Origin: Apis mellifera
Taxonomy: Eukaryota > Arthropoda > Insecta > Hymenoptera > Apidae
Length of the DNA stretch: 64,000 nt
Assembly (NCBI RefSeq): GCF_003254395.2
Contig: NC_037643.1
Span: forward strand, 3,101,651 to 3,165,650
Reading direction: 5' to 3'
The position numbers were made by a program, and so were the translations under genes. This document shows positions 11,501 through 24,699 of this stretch, piece after piece; within the stretch, counting starts at the first letter, position 1, and the number at the start of each line of letters is the position of its first letter. A model generated the notes under the pieces. It was not told the DNA's origin and did not search any database. It was given only the letters and a program-made list of their open reading frames with translations.

Positions 11501-11903
11501 TAGCTAAAGATGCTACAAGGATGATTGTACAATGGCAATCATTAAGGAGACCATTGGTTCTTTTTTGGATCATTTTTTATTAGTGTTGCGTTGTTTAAAA
11601 TTGAGTGCATAGAGTAACATTGCGTAAATAATTGATTATTTCCGGGAATTTTCCATGTCTTTGTTGTTTTGTTTTTTTTTTGTTTTTTTTTTTTTTTTGT
11701 TTTTTTTTTAATAAATGTAAATTAATTAATATTGCAAGTATAAGAAAGCACTCATCGCGGTTGATTTAAAAATTTTTTATTTGATAAAAGGATATATTAT
11801 TTTATTAGTGTTGCGATACGAAATGAATATTCCACTCACGGTTTGTTATTCGATTCATATCGAGTGGAAGATATTTTTATTTTAGTAGTCCTTCTGACTA
11901 CTA
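11501..11903 (+). other. Cluster of perfect hairpins
   Basis: Four inverted repeats lie in series: GTAGC/GCTAC near 11500-11517; CAATGG (11530-11535) with CCATTG (11551-11556); TTCCACTC (11830-11837) with GAGTGGAA (11862-11869); and TAGTAGTC (11883-11890) with GACTACTA (11896-11903, 5-nt loop). A TTTTTCAG acceptor follows about 30 nt after the last. A poly-T tract at about 11665-11710 separates the pairs. The cluster is present in all units and fits a structured RNA. Confidence 0.5.
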
Positions 11904-12352
11904 CATTTTTTTTCTTTTTCAGCATCCCTTCACATTATATTTCCTACATTCGTTGCAAAAAATACTGCTAATATTTGTAATATTTGTTTTTCTCTTTGAT
12001 GAAGACTTAGTCATTAAAATTTTGAATTAAAATTGTTTTTATGAAATTTTTTGAAATGAATAATAGTGAATGTTCATTATATTTATCATTTTATATCATT
12101 AATTTTTAAGAAATTACAATATTTTTTATACTGTTATGCTAATCCTTTATTTGAGTTTGTTTCAGGTATATCAATTTCTTTCAGGTATAATATTTCTATT
12201 TCAAGAAAATTTTGTATCATCGATTAATAAATATTTATGTTACTAATTATTTAGAATTTTATTTGTTTCAGGACCTACTTTGAAATCAATCAATTATCAC
12301 TCATCATTATATTATATCATTACATTTTATATAATGTTTATTTTTAACTAGA

Positions 12353-12362
12353 AGGGGCCCCT
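12353..12362. other. AGGGGCCCCT palindrome in a conserved block
   Basis: The 10-bp perfect palindrome and the bases after it (TAAACAAATCTTTTAGATAG) are unchanged even in the diverged end of unit 4 (39733-39742). The other copies are at 21491-21500 and 30597-30606. It is the best-preserved island of the diverged segment and a candidate functional element. Confidence 0.5.
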
Positions 12363-12436
12363 AAACAAATCTTTTAGATAGATTTTTATACTGATAGGTA
12401 GTACCTTCTTTTAGAAATATAGAGAGAAATGCATTT

Positions 12437-12850
12437 AGATTCTGTATTGATAAAGATGATGTGATAAGGTGTGATTCTGTAATGAATTAGAAAGATATAA
12501 TTGTATTTTATTAGATTCTGTGGATAGGTAAGGATGATGTGAGTCTGTAATGAATTGGAAAGGTATAATTGTATTTTATTAGATTCTATGGATAGATAGG
12601 GATGATGTGATAGGATGTGAGTCTGTAATGAATTGGAAAGGTATAATTGTATCTTGTAAAATTCTAAGATTCTATGTAGGTAGAGATGGTGTGATAAAGT
12701 GTGACTCTGTAATGAATTGGAAAGATGTAACTGTATTTTATTAGATTCTGTGGATAGGTAAGGATAATGTGAGTCTGTAATGAATTGGAAAGGTATAATT
12801 GTATCTTATAAAATTAGATTCTATGTAGGTAGAGATGGTGTGATTCTATT
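12437..12850 (+). repeat. 68-84-bp tandem repeat, unit 1
   Basis: Five copies are marked by CTGTAATGAATT at about 12477, 12545, 12623, 12707 and 12775. Counterparts are at about 21575-21990 and 30681-31097. A diverged version in unit 4 spans about 39805-40200. Confidence 0.8.
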
Positions 12851-13560
12851 AAGATTTTTATGTAGATAGGCTTCTCTTTAATCTTTGAATTAGGAAGGTA
12901 TTACTTTTAGATTTTTGAATAAAATGATTGAAATAAGGATTTAGTTAATATATAAGTAAGAAGAGAATAAGAGGTTAGGTTTAGGCTTGATGTTGAATAT
13001 TATAGGTTAAGTTTCCTTAAGAATTATATTAAATTAACATTTATGATTCGGATATTTCTAAGTTGATTTATTGAAATTTTTATATTGAAAAATTTAAGGA
13101 AAGTAGTAAGTAGATTGCTTGTAGAATTGCTGTTGTAGAAAATAGAACATATTTCCAAATGCATCCTTAATAATGCTTGGTAATGCTTGATAATGATGAT
13201 TGATATTAAAAGTGGTAATAAAATAAGTAAAATTCTCTGTGAAATGCATTTAACTTTTTTTTTTTGTTTTCAAACTTCATAATATATTAATATTTTATAT
13301 ATTTATACTCATAACAATATAAAATATTAATGTATATATGAAGTAATGTGTTGTTTTTCATTTTTCAAATTTCATAGAGATGTGTTGTATAGAATTAAGA
13401 TTTAATTCAATTTTTATTTTCAGATTTAACTTCACGGTTTTTTTTTAAATTCCCAGCAATCTCCAATCTTAAGAATTGGTGAGACTTAGAAATCATTATT
13501 ATTTACTACATAATTTATTTTTGTATCCTCCGTACAATTATAAATTTTATAGTAAATAAT

Positions 13561-14357
13561 ATTTAGAAATAAATATTTATAAATAATTTAAAATGTGTAT
13601 AAATAAACAAAACGAAAACTATAAAAATAGAATAAAATATATAAATAATAAAATATTAAATATATATATGATTCTTAGTTTTGTTCATTTATGTATGCAT
13701 ATCAAATCATTTATATATATTTACTACTTCAGTTATTTAGTTATTTATATATTTATTCATCCATTTCTGTACATTTACTAGCTTATTTCAGTACATTTTG
13801 TTTTGTTTATTTACATATTAATCAAATTATTTATATATTTATTCCTTCAGTTATATAATTATATTTTATATATTTAATCATTCTTTTAGTGATTTATTTG
13901 TAAACTTTTTGACCACTTATGTATATACACATTACATAAATAAATTCATTTATTCATTCATTGATATAGTGATTAATTTTTAGATCTTTATATTTTGTGC
14001 ATTTATATATTTCACAAATTTATTTATTTATTTGGTTATTGCTTCATTTATTCAATTATTTAAATACTTGTTTAGAGATTTATTTATAGACTTTTTTGTT
14101 TTATTCATTTATATATTTTTGACATTTATGTATGCATCCAATTATTTATTTATCATTTATTTATTCAGTTTTTCATATATTTATTCATTCTTTTATTAAG
14201 ATTAATTTGCCTATTGATTTACTTATAGATTTGTTCATTTGTTTCGTTCATTTATTTCTATATCAATTGATATATATATTTCTTACTTTAATTTAATTAC
14301 TTTAATTTATATTTATTTGATTAAAGATTTTTCTATGCTTTTTTTATTTTTTGTTCA

Positions 14358-14404
<47 letters not shown>

Positions 14405-15157
14405 ACATATTTTCATGAATCCTTTTAGTTATTTAATTATTTATTCATTTCTTTATTCATTCATGATGTATCTAGAGTTTTATGATTAGATTTATTAATT
14501 ATTAATAAAATATTATAATTAGAATACAGTGATATATAAATAACAAAATAAATGAAACAGAGAACAAATAATTTGATGCATACACAAATGAAACTAACAA
14601 ATTTAAGAAATCTATAAATGAATCATTAGCAAATGAATGAATAAATATATATATAACTAAAACAATAAAGTAATAAATAAATAAATGAAACAGAAAACAA
14701 ATAATTTGATGCATACACAAATGAAACTAACAAATTTAAGAAATCTATAAATAAATCAATAGTAAATGAATGAATAAATATATATATATAACTAAAACAA
14801 TAAAGTAATAAATAAATAAATGAATAAATTTATGAAATATATGTTGATGAACAAGATATAAAAGTTTACAAATAAATCATTATCTATATCTAAATCAATA
14901 AAATAATAAATAAACAAATAAATTTATGAAATATATAAACGAATAAAAATCTACATTAAAATACAAATAAATAATTATCTAATAAATGAATAAATATGTA
15001 AGTAAATAAATAAATAAAAATATAGGGATATAATAATGTTAATTAAATAAATAAATAAACAAATTGAAATATATAATATAATTTAAATGAATAAAATACA
15101 AAAATTTACAAGAAAGTTATCGAAAAAAGCAAAAATAAATAAATATATAAATATATA

Positions 15158-15214
<57 letters not shown>

Positions 15215-15470
15215 TAAATAAATAAATAAAGATTAAATAAACAAATGATTTTATTTTAAAAAATCTACAAATAAATCATTGGACAAGCATATCGATTATA
15301 ATCGATATAAGTCGATAAATCGATCAATAAATAAATTATACATTGAAAAATGTATAAATAAGAAAAATATAAATAATTAAAATAAATTTAATAATAGAAA
15401 TAAATTAATAATATATTTTTTTTAATACTATTAATTAAAATAATTAAAATATATTGTGTAATATTTTAAT
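13561..15470. repeat. AT-rich spacer between units 1 and 2
   Basis: The first half (about 13670-14400) is T-rich ATTT-type, and the second half (about 14510-15400) is the A-rich complement. They are separated by a (TA)n run at about 14360-14402, so the spacer is a large imperfect inverted repeat. For example, a phrase at about 13685 reappears reverse-complemented at about 14570. A second (TA)n lies at about 15170-15205. No gene. Confidence 0.75.
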
Positions 15471-15481
15471 TATTCCACACG

Positions 15482-15570
15482 ATTTCGATTATCGAAATAA
15501 TCGAAATGTCGACTTTCGGCATCAGCCAATGAGAGAGCTTCTTGGCGACTTTTGGCGCGCAATGTCAGTC
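15482..15570 (+). promoter_or_regulatory. Unit 2 promoter-like block
   Basis: A perfect 11-bp inverted repeat (ATTTCGATTAT, loop CGAA, ATAATCGAAAT) spans 15482-15507. It is followed by CCAAT at 15526-15530, TTTGGCGCGC at 15551-15560 and TCAGTC at 15565-15570. It is the only CpG-rich island at the border between the AT spacer and the unit body. Confidence 0.55.
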
Positions 15571-18500
15571 TTCTGTGGAAAGTGAACAAGGGAGGACGTG
15601 TCATCGCTGCCGGCTTGGAAAATTCTACTGCGCAGTAAGTAATTTTGATCGAATTTTGCTACCGAATTTATAAATTATTGTTATTTTCGTTTGTTTAATC
15701 ATCCTTTTATTATTTTGAGTGTCGAAATTAATTGATATTTTGAGATTTTTTCGTATTTTCGATGATTGAATAGGTAGGAAAATTCTACTGCGCAATAAGT
15801 AATTTTGATCGAATTTCGCTATCTAATTTATAAATTATTGCTATTTTCGTTTATTTAATTATCCTCTTATTATTTTAAGTATCGAAATTAATTGATATTT
15901 TGAGTTTTTTCGTATTTTCGACCATTGAATATCGATAGATTATATATACTATATATTAGGTCGGTGATCATATTTCTGTTTCTAAATGCGTCTCTTCGCA
16001 GTGTTTATGTACTTTTTTCTGTTTTGTTATGGTCGAGGGTAATTAGATGTTTTCATAACATAGCTTTTCTAAGAAATAAGGTGTTTGTATTTTTCCCACG
16101 CTCGAAATGTTTCGACAGGCTTCGACAGGCTTCGACAGGTTTCGACAGGCGACGCGCGCATCTCACTCCCCCTTCCTCCCGCGTAAATTCGTTAACCGAA
16201 ATTGTGCTACGTCATTGTGTATCCATATTCGTATTAGAAACTTTACTTTTTCTTGTGATTCCTTTGTTGCGTAGTACATACATAGTTTCTTCTTAATTTA
16301 TCATTTCTATTATTATTATTATTAAATAAATACGCCATTATTATTATGCTTGGCAATCCTTTGAGGTTAAATAATTCCCTTTTGTCTATTCGTTTATTTG
16401 ACGATTACAGTGCTAATTAATTCACGTTCTGTCTTTTCAAGATAAAATTTGTGTTTGATTACTGGTTTACTTTTATTTATGGCCGATTAATTTTATAGAT
16501 TTCATACGTATATTTGAAAATTCTCGTTCTCTTTTGTACAGATTATTACCCGTATCGGACCTGTATGTTGGCCGAGAAAAAGGCGGGAAAAATTCCAACA
16601 TGGACGCCATTATATTTTCTCAACGGGAACCTTGATTTTCTGCTCGTGTACTGTATGTATTTATGTATTTATTTTGTATTTATTCGATCATCATTATATG
16701 ATATATTTTATCATTACGTAAAGGTATATTTTATACATATATATTTTACATATATCTTATATGTGCAATGAACATTCACCATAATTATTTATAATCTTGC
16801 ATTAACGATATATATTCTAAATCCTTTAATTCATACAAAATTGATAATAATCGATTTGTTTAGTTTTTAATAAAAGCGGTAATTTTTTCTGAAACAAATG
16901 TTCGATAGAAAGAGGAAAAAATATTTTGCTTTTTTTTACGTAGATCCCCCCTCCCCCCATTAATAATATATCTTTATTTCCAGAAAATTTTTGTGATCGC
17001 GCGCAATGCGATCGGTAAATTCAGTGTTTGCTTCGTAACAGTTTTTTAATATTTAGAGCACACAATAGCTCTACTTAAATTACTAAATAATTATTCGCGA
17101 AACTAGAATCAGTGTTTATTCGCCGTTTCTATTTGAAATCGACGCGTCAGTAGCTTTTTATTTTTATTTTTTTTATTTTTTTGAATATTCGTTTTCGGTA
17201 CAGGGTAGAGTCAGTGTTCCTGGAGGAATCGGGCGATCATCCATCACGCGAAGAGGTAATTATTTATTTATATTAAAATTTGAAAATTAATAGACATTTT
17301 TTTTTTAATATTTTTACTTGAATATTTTTATATCATTTAAATACTCGTAATTATACGTAATATTTTATATTTTGTTTAAGATGCCAGAGGGTCTTCATTT
17401 CTCGGACTTCAGTTTTAAACGATATTTGTGATCGCGCGCAATGCGATCGATAGATTCAGTGTTTGTTTCGTAATAGTCTTTTAATATTTAGAGCACACAA
17501 TAGCTCTAATTAAATTACTATAATTATTCGCGAAACTAGAGTCAGTGTTTGTTCGCCGTTTCTATTTGAAATCGACGCGTTAGTAGTTTTTTATTTTTAT
17601 TTTTTTATTTTATTGAATATTCGTTTTCGGTACAGGGTAGAGTCAGTGCTTCTTGAGGAATCGGGCGGTCATCCATCACGCGAAGAGGTAATTGTTTTTA
17701 TATATTTTTTAATTGCTTCAACTTTTTCAAATAATCAGAATTTTAATGGTATTGTTTCATGTTTGGTTACAGTTTTCCCTTCCTCGTGATGACTACTTGA
17801 CGATGACATCTTGGACCACGACAATGCAGATTCTTCGCATCTATTGGTGAGTCGCATGCATTTATGTTCCTCCGGTCATTCAATCATGTCGTAGGACGAA
17901 AGGTCCGTATCGACACGGATGACTGGTTGTATACGTAGAATTTTGCACGAGCACAGTGACCACGGGTATTTATTATATATTATATACTCGTGAATAGTAA
18001 CATTTTTCTTGTATTTTATTTATTAGATCAGGATAGATCTTCTTGCACGTCGCGTTTTTGAAAAGATAATTATATTTTATATTATATATTAAATAAAAGA
18101 ATAATTATTAATATATAGAATGATATGAATAATTAGTTTGATTGATCTATGATTGAAAATATTTTCTCTATGATTATTTGTAAAATGAATGAATATATTT
18201 ATGAATATTATTACAAATATTATTTATGGATAAAAATTAAGGATAAAATTAATTCAAATAAGTGAGAAATAAAATGAAATGAATTGAAAATTGTGGAGAA
18301 GTCGGATATCCTCCGACTTCGTTACAATAAAAATATCAATTATTATACAATACAATTGATAGTGGATATTATCGTTATGGTATGGTTATCGGTATGTTAA
18401 TAAACAATTTATATTTTATTTTCGATTTCATCGTAATATTTAATTATAATGATTTTTGTTATAAACTTAAGTATGATTTTAAATGTAAAAATATTTATTT

Positions 18501-21500
18501 TTTCCGTAAAAAAACATATGTGAAACATTATGTGCAAGAAGATACTTCGCGACAGGTAGATTTCTGAATCGAAACAAGAAATTTTTTGCAATAGATTTAC
18601 GTTTTCGAAACCATGTTTTGATAAAGAGATCACCTGAGGTTATTTTCATTGAAATTCTTTTTAGAGTCAATTATTTTCTATTATTTCTTAATTGTCATAT
18701 AATAATAAATTAATATAATTAAATTTAATATAATAAATTCAATAATATATCAAAAATAAATTTCTTATTTGTTATTTCAATATTTTTGCTTTTTAAAATT
18801 AATAAGAATTCATAATGTTTACAAAGAGAATTTATTAAAGTTTGAAATAAAATGAGCGAATCTAAAATGAGAAAACATTAGTCCGTTAGATATATTAATG
18901 ATTTTTTTTAGCTCAGGATTTTCAGATTTAATCCTTTCCGTGTTCTTTGCCAGGATCTCACTCACGTGCCCAGGTGTTACTTGGGTGAGAGAGAGGCGAA
19001 GGGCATGATGATTTTAGTTCATAAGCTAATAAAAATTTTTTAGCGATTGACGATGCGTTAGTGTATCGTGCACGACGTATTTTCCACATTTTGTGTGTGT
19101 GGTTAGGCTGTGGAATTGCGTCGTTTAATTTGTTATTCTATATAACTCGAAATATTTAATATAATTATGATTAATCTCGTTACAATTTGTTGACAACAAT
19201 AACTTGTCAACAATATTAGATTTTTTTACTTTGAAATATAACAAATTTGATGATCGTAAGAGATATATTGTTTTGTTAATAAATATTAATAATTAAAATT
19301 GAGATATACACATATTATCATGACATTGTACGCAATGATCGCTAGCCATCGTCAATCGATTTCAGGAAAATGGTACGTAAAGTTAGAGTGTGCAAGTAGT
19401 ATGCCAAGCTCGGGTGTCGGAGGCGTCCCGGGACGTTTTCCCTAGTGTAGGATTTTGCGCCCGAGTATTATGTGTGAGAATCGTTGAATGAATGTGTTGG
19501 TATGCCTGTTTTGCTATTTTTTAAATATAGGGCTAGGTAGGATAGGTAGTATACTTTCTGGTGTGTATGTTAATTATAAGTAGGTAGGGCCGGGCAGGTT
19601 GTCACAGTCTCTGATCGGGTAGGCGCGCTTTTCGCGTGACAATCTGTTTCAGGAAATAAATAAAATTTGAAGAATCGAGAGTGAAACCGGTTGAAACGAG
19701 CGGAGCATGCCACTCGTTTTTGGCTTTGCTCATGCGATTTTTCGAATTTCCGCGGTCGTGGTTCGCGAAAGATTTCGAAACGAACGTTGAGCTCGAGATT
19801 CTGCACGCGCACGATGGACGATCATTAAGATCGTTAATCGTTCATGTGCACTCAGTTTCCGCGATTTAGACTTTTTTTTTTCTTTTTTTTCTTTGATTTA
19901 CGATTAGTGAGTCTCGAGCCTAGATTTAAGTTTCAGCGGGCATTGCGCCCGAAGGAGGAAGACCGAAGAGGCCTCGACAAACTGTCACGAAGAGGGGCTG
20001 CAACGAATGGTTTCTCATTTTTTGGTTCTTGTTTGGATCCAAAGAATGGGAAGTCATTGTTACTATTTTGTCACTGCGCTCGTTTAGTAATATGTAGTAT
20101 TTGTTGTTGTGTCGTCTGGCCGTTTGCATGCCGGCCCATCATCCAGATCCAGTCATCATGGGCATCGCGTTTTTTATTAGTGTTGCGATTGATTAATAAC
20201 GGGTTGAATTAGAGTCCTTTGTTACATATGTTGCGTTTGCATTAGTGTTGCGTTAAAATAAGAATCGCGTTTGCATTAGTGTTGCGTTAAGATGAGAATC
20301 GCGTTTGCATTAGTGTTGCGTTAAGATGAGAATCGCGTTTGCATTAGTGTTGCGTTAAGATGAGAATCGCGTTTGCATTAGTGTTGCGTTAAGATGAGAA
20401 TCGCGTTTGCATTAGTGTTGCGTTAAAATGAGAATCGCGTTTGCATTAGTGTTGCGTTAAGATGAGAATCGCGTTTGCATTAGTGTTGCGTTAAAATGAG
20501 AATCGCGTTTTACATTAGTGTTGCGTTAAAATAAGATTCGCGTTTGTTCAAGTAGTGTTGCGAATATTGAATGCCCAAATTTCTTTCACTGGAATTGTGG
20601 AAGAACTCAACGTTCCTGTTCCTGAATCATCTTAAGTAGCTAAAGATGCTACAAGGATGATTGTACAATGGCAATCATTAAGGAGACCATTGGTTCTTTT
20701 TTGGATCATTTTTTATTAGTGTTGCGTTGTTTAAAATTGAGTGCATAGAGTAACATTGCGTAAATAATTGATTATTTCCGGGAATTTTCCATGTCTTTGT
20801 TGTTTTGTTTTTTTTTTGTTTTTTTTTTTTTTTTTTGTTTTTTTTTTAATAAATGTAAATTAATTAATATTGCAAGTATAAGAAAGCACTCATCGCGGTT
20901 GATTTAAAAATTTTTTATTTGATAAAAGGATATATTATTTTATTAGTGTTGCGATACGAAATGAATATTCCACTCACGGTTTGTTATTCGATTCATATCG
21001 AGTGGAAGATATTTTTATTTTAGTAGTCCTTCTGACTACTACATTTTTTTTCTTTTTCAGCATCCCTTCACATTATATTTCCTACATTCGTTGCAAAAAA
21101 TACTGCTAATATTTGTAATATTTGTTTTTCTCTTTGATGAAGACTTAGTCATTAAAATTTTGAATTAAAATTGTTTTTATGAAATTTTTTGAAATGAATA
21201 ATAGTGAATGTTCATTATATTTATCATTTTATATCATTAATTTTTAAGAAATTACAATATTTTTTATACTGTTATGCTAATCCTTTATTTGAGTTTGTTT
21301 CAGGTATATCAATTTCTTTCAGGTATAATATTTCTATTTCAAGAAAATTTTGTATCATCGATTAATAAATATTTATGTTACTAATTATTTAGAATTTTAT
21401 TTGTTTCAGGACCTACTTTGAAATCAATCAATTATCACTCATCATTATATTATATCATTACATTTTATATAATGTTTATTTTTAACTAGAAGGGGCCCCT

Positions 21501-22690
21501 AAACAAATCTTTTAGATAGATTTTTATACTGATAGGTAGTACCTTCTTTTAGAAATATAGAGAGAAATGCATTTAGATTCTGTATTGATAAAGATGATGT
21601 GATAAGGTGTGATTCTGTAATGAATTAGAAAGATATAATTGTATTTTATTAGATTCTGTGGATAGGTAAGGATGATGTGAGTCTGTAATGAATTGGAAAG
21701 GTATAATTGTATTTTATTAGATTCTATGGATAGATAGGGATGATGTGATAGGATGTGAGTCTGTAATGAATTGGAAAGGTATAATTGTATCTTGTAAAAT
21801 TCTAAGATTCTATGTAGGTAGAGATGGTGTGATAAAGTGTGACTCTGTAATGAATTGGAAAGATGTAACTGTATTTTATTAGATTCTGTGGATAGGTAAG
21901 GATAATGTGAGTCTGTAATGAATTGGAAAGGTATAATTGTATCTTATAAAATTAGATTCTATGTAGGTAGAGATGGTGTGATTCTATTAAGATTTTTATG
22001 TAGATAGGCTTCTCTTTAATCTTTGAATTAGGAAGGTATTACTTTTAGATTTTTGAATAAAATGATTGAAATAAGGATTTAGTTAATATATAAGTAAGAA
22101 GAGAATAAGAGGTTAGGTTTAGGCTTGATGTTGAATATTATAGGTTAAGTTTCCTTAAGAATTATATTAAATTAACATTTATGATTCGGATATTTCTAAG
22201 TTGATTTATTGAAATTTTTATATTGAAAAATTTAAGGAAAGTAGTAAGTAGATTGCTTGTAGAATTGCTGTTGTAGAAAATAGAACATATTTCCAAATGC
22301 ATCCTTAATAATGCTTGGTAATGCTTGATAATGATGATTGATATTAAAAGTGGTAATAAAATAAGTAAAATTCTCTGTGAAATGCATTTAACTTTTTTTT
22401 TTTTGTTTTCAAACTTCATAATATATTAATATTTTATATATTTATACTCATAACAATATAAAATATTAATGTATATATGAAGTAATGTGTTGTTTTTCAT
22501 TTTTCAAATTTCATAGAGATGTGTTGTATAGAATTAAGATTTAATTCAATTTTTATTTTCAGATTTAACTTCACGGTTTTTTTTTAAATTCCCAGCAATC
22601 TCCAATCTTAAGAATTGGTGAGACTTAGAAATCATTATTATTTACTACATAATTTATTTTTGTATCCTCCGTACAATTATAAATTTTATA
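15566..22690 (+). ncRNA. Unit 2: putative spliced long non-coding RNA gene
   Basis: This paralogue of unit 1 has every landmark: initiator TCAGTC at 15565-15570, exon 1 to 15634 with GTAAGT at 15635-15640, exon-like blocks at 16542-16652, 17204-17255, 17636-17687 and 17773-17846, the 34-bp minisatellite at 20233-20562 and the 68-84-bp repeat at 21575-21990. It differs from unit 1 mainly before 16870. It has only two copies of the 159-bp intron repeat, where unit 1 has six. Compared with unit 1 it has about 190 bp of additional intron sequence around 16190-16380. The same non-coding interpretation applies. Confidence 0.4.
20233..20562 (+). repeat. 34-bp minisatellite, unit 2
   Basis: It has the same copy number and the same order of variants as unit 1. 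Because minisatellites change length quickly, this indicates a very recent duplication of the whole unit. Confidence 0.9.
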
Positions 22691-23496
22691 GTAAATAATA
22701 TTTAGAAATAAATATTTATAAATAATTTAAAATGTGTATAAATAAACAAAACGAAAACTATAAAAATAGAATAAAATATATAAATAATAAAATATTAAAT
22801 ATATATATGATTCTTAGTTTTGTTCATTTATGTATGCATATCAAATCATTTATATATATTTACTACTTCAGTTATTTAGTTATTTATATATTTATTCATC
22901 CATTTCTGTACATTTACTAGCTTATTTCAGTACATTTTGTTTTGTTTATTTACATATTAATCAAATTATTTATATATTTATTCCTTCAGTTATATAATTA
23001 TATTTTATATATTTAATCATTCTTTTAGTGATTTATTTGTAAACTTTTTGACCACTTATGTATATACACATTACATAAATAAATTCATTTATTCATTCAT
23101 TGATATAGTGATTAATTTTTAGATCTTTATATTTTGTGCATTTATATATTTCACAAATTTATTTATTTATTTGGTTATTGCTTCATTTATTCAATTATTT
23201 AAATACTTGTTTAGAGATTTATTTATAGACTTTTTTGTTTTATTCATTTATATATTTTTGACATTTATGTATGCATCCAATTATTTATTTATCATTTATT
23301 TATTCAGTTTTTCATATATTTATTCATTCTTTTATTAAGATTAATTTGCCTATTGATTTACTTATAGATTTGTTCATTTGTTTCGTTCATTTATTTCTAT
23401 ATCAATTGATATATATATTTCTTACTTTAATTTAATTACTTTAATTTATATTTATTTGATTAAAGATTTTTCTATGCTTTTTTTATTTTTTGTTCA

Positions 23497-23543
<47 letters not shown>

Positions 23544-24295
23544 ACATATTTTCATGAATCCTTTTAGTTATTTAATTATTTATTCATTTCTTTATTCATT
23601 CATGATGTATCTAGAGTTTTATGATTAGATTTATTAATTATTAATAAAATATTATAATTAGAATACAGTGATATATAAATAACAAAATAAATGAAACAGA
23701 GAACAAATAATTTGATGCATACACAAATGAAACTAACAAATTTAAGAAATCTATAAATGAATCATTAGCAAATGAATGAATAAATATATATATAACTAAA
23801 ACAATAAAGTAATAAATAAATAAATGAAACAGAAAACAAATAATTTGATGCATACACAAATGAAACTAACAAATTTAAGAAATCTATAAATAAATCAATA
23901 GTAAATGAATGAATAAATATATATATATAACTAAAACAATAAAGTAATAAATAAATAAATGAATAAATTTATGAAATATATGTTGATGAACAAGATATAA
24001 AAGTTTACAAATAAATCATTATCTATATCTAAATCAATAAAATAATAAATAAACAAATAAATTTATGAAATATATAAACGAATAAAATCTACATTAAAAT
24101 ACAAATAAATAATTATCTAATAAATGAATAAATATGTAAGTAAATAAATAAATAAAAATATAGGGATATAATAATGTTAATTAAATAAATAAATAAACAA
24201 ATTGAAATATATAATATAATTTAAATGAATAAAATACAAAAATTTACAAGAAAGTTATCGAAAAAAGCAAAAATAAATAAATATATAAATATATA

Positions 24296-24343
<48 letters not shown>

Positions 24344-24600
24344 TAAATAAATAAATAAAGATTAAATAAACAAATGATTTTATTTTAAAAAATCTACAAA
24401 TAAATCATTGGACAAGCATATCGATTATAATCGATATAAGTCGATAAATCGATCAATAAATAAATTATACATTGAAAAATGTATAAATAAGAAAAATATA
24501 AATAATTAAAATAAATTTAATAATAGAAATAAATTAATAATATATTTTTTTTAATACTATTAATTAAAATAATTAAAATATATTGTGTAATATTTTAATT
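22691..24600. repeat. AT-rich spacer between units 2 and 3
   Basis: It has the same inverted ATTT/AAAT organisation, with (TA)n runs at about 23500-23541 and about 24301-24334. The second run is shorter than in the first spacer. No gene. Confidence 0.75.
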
Positions 24601-24610
24601 ATTCCACACG

Positions 24611-24699
24611 ATTTCGATTATCGAAATAATCGAAATGTCGACTTTCGGCATCAGCCAATGAGAGAGCTTCTTGGCGACTTTTGGCGCGCAATGTCAGTC
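24611..24699 (+). promoter_or_regulatory. Unit 3 promoter-like block
   Basis: It has the same four elements as in unit 2: palindrome arms at 24611-24621 and 24626-24636, CCAAT at 24655-24659, an E2F-like element just downstream, and the initiator at 24694-24699. Confidence 0.5.

Larger units (their letters stand above)
5972..13560 (+). ncRNA. Unit 1: putative spliced long non-coding RNA gene
   Basis: This is the first of four paralogous units. A promoter-like block ends in TCAGTC at 5971-5976, followed by a short first exon ending at 6040 before a perfect GTAAGT donor (6041-6046). Exon-like blocks with acceptor and donor signals follow at 7409-7519, 8069-8120, 8500-8551 and 8637-8710, and further acceptors lie near 9817 and 11930. 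No ATG-initiated frame runs through these exons and no known protein domain is visible, so a non-coding transcript is preferred. The 5' part (to about 7740) differs from units 2-4 by substitutions and indels; the rest is almost identical. Transcription itself is inferred. Confidence 0.4.
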
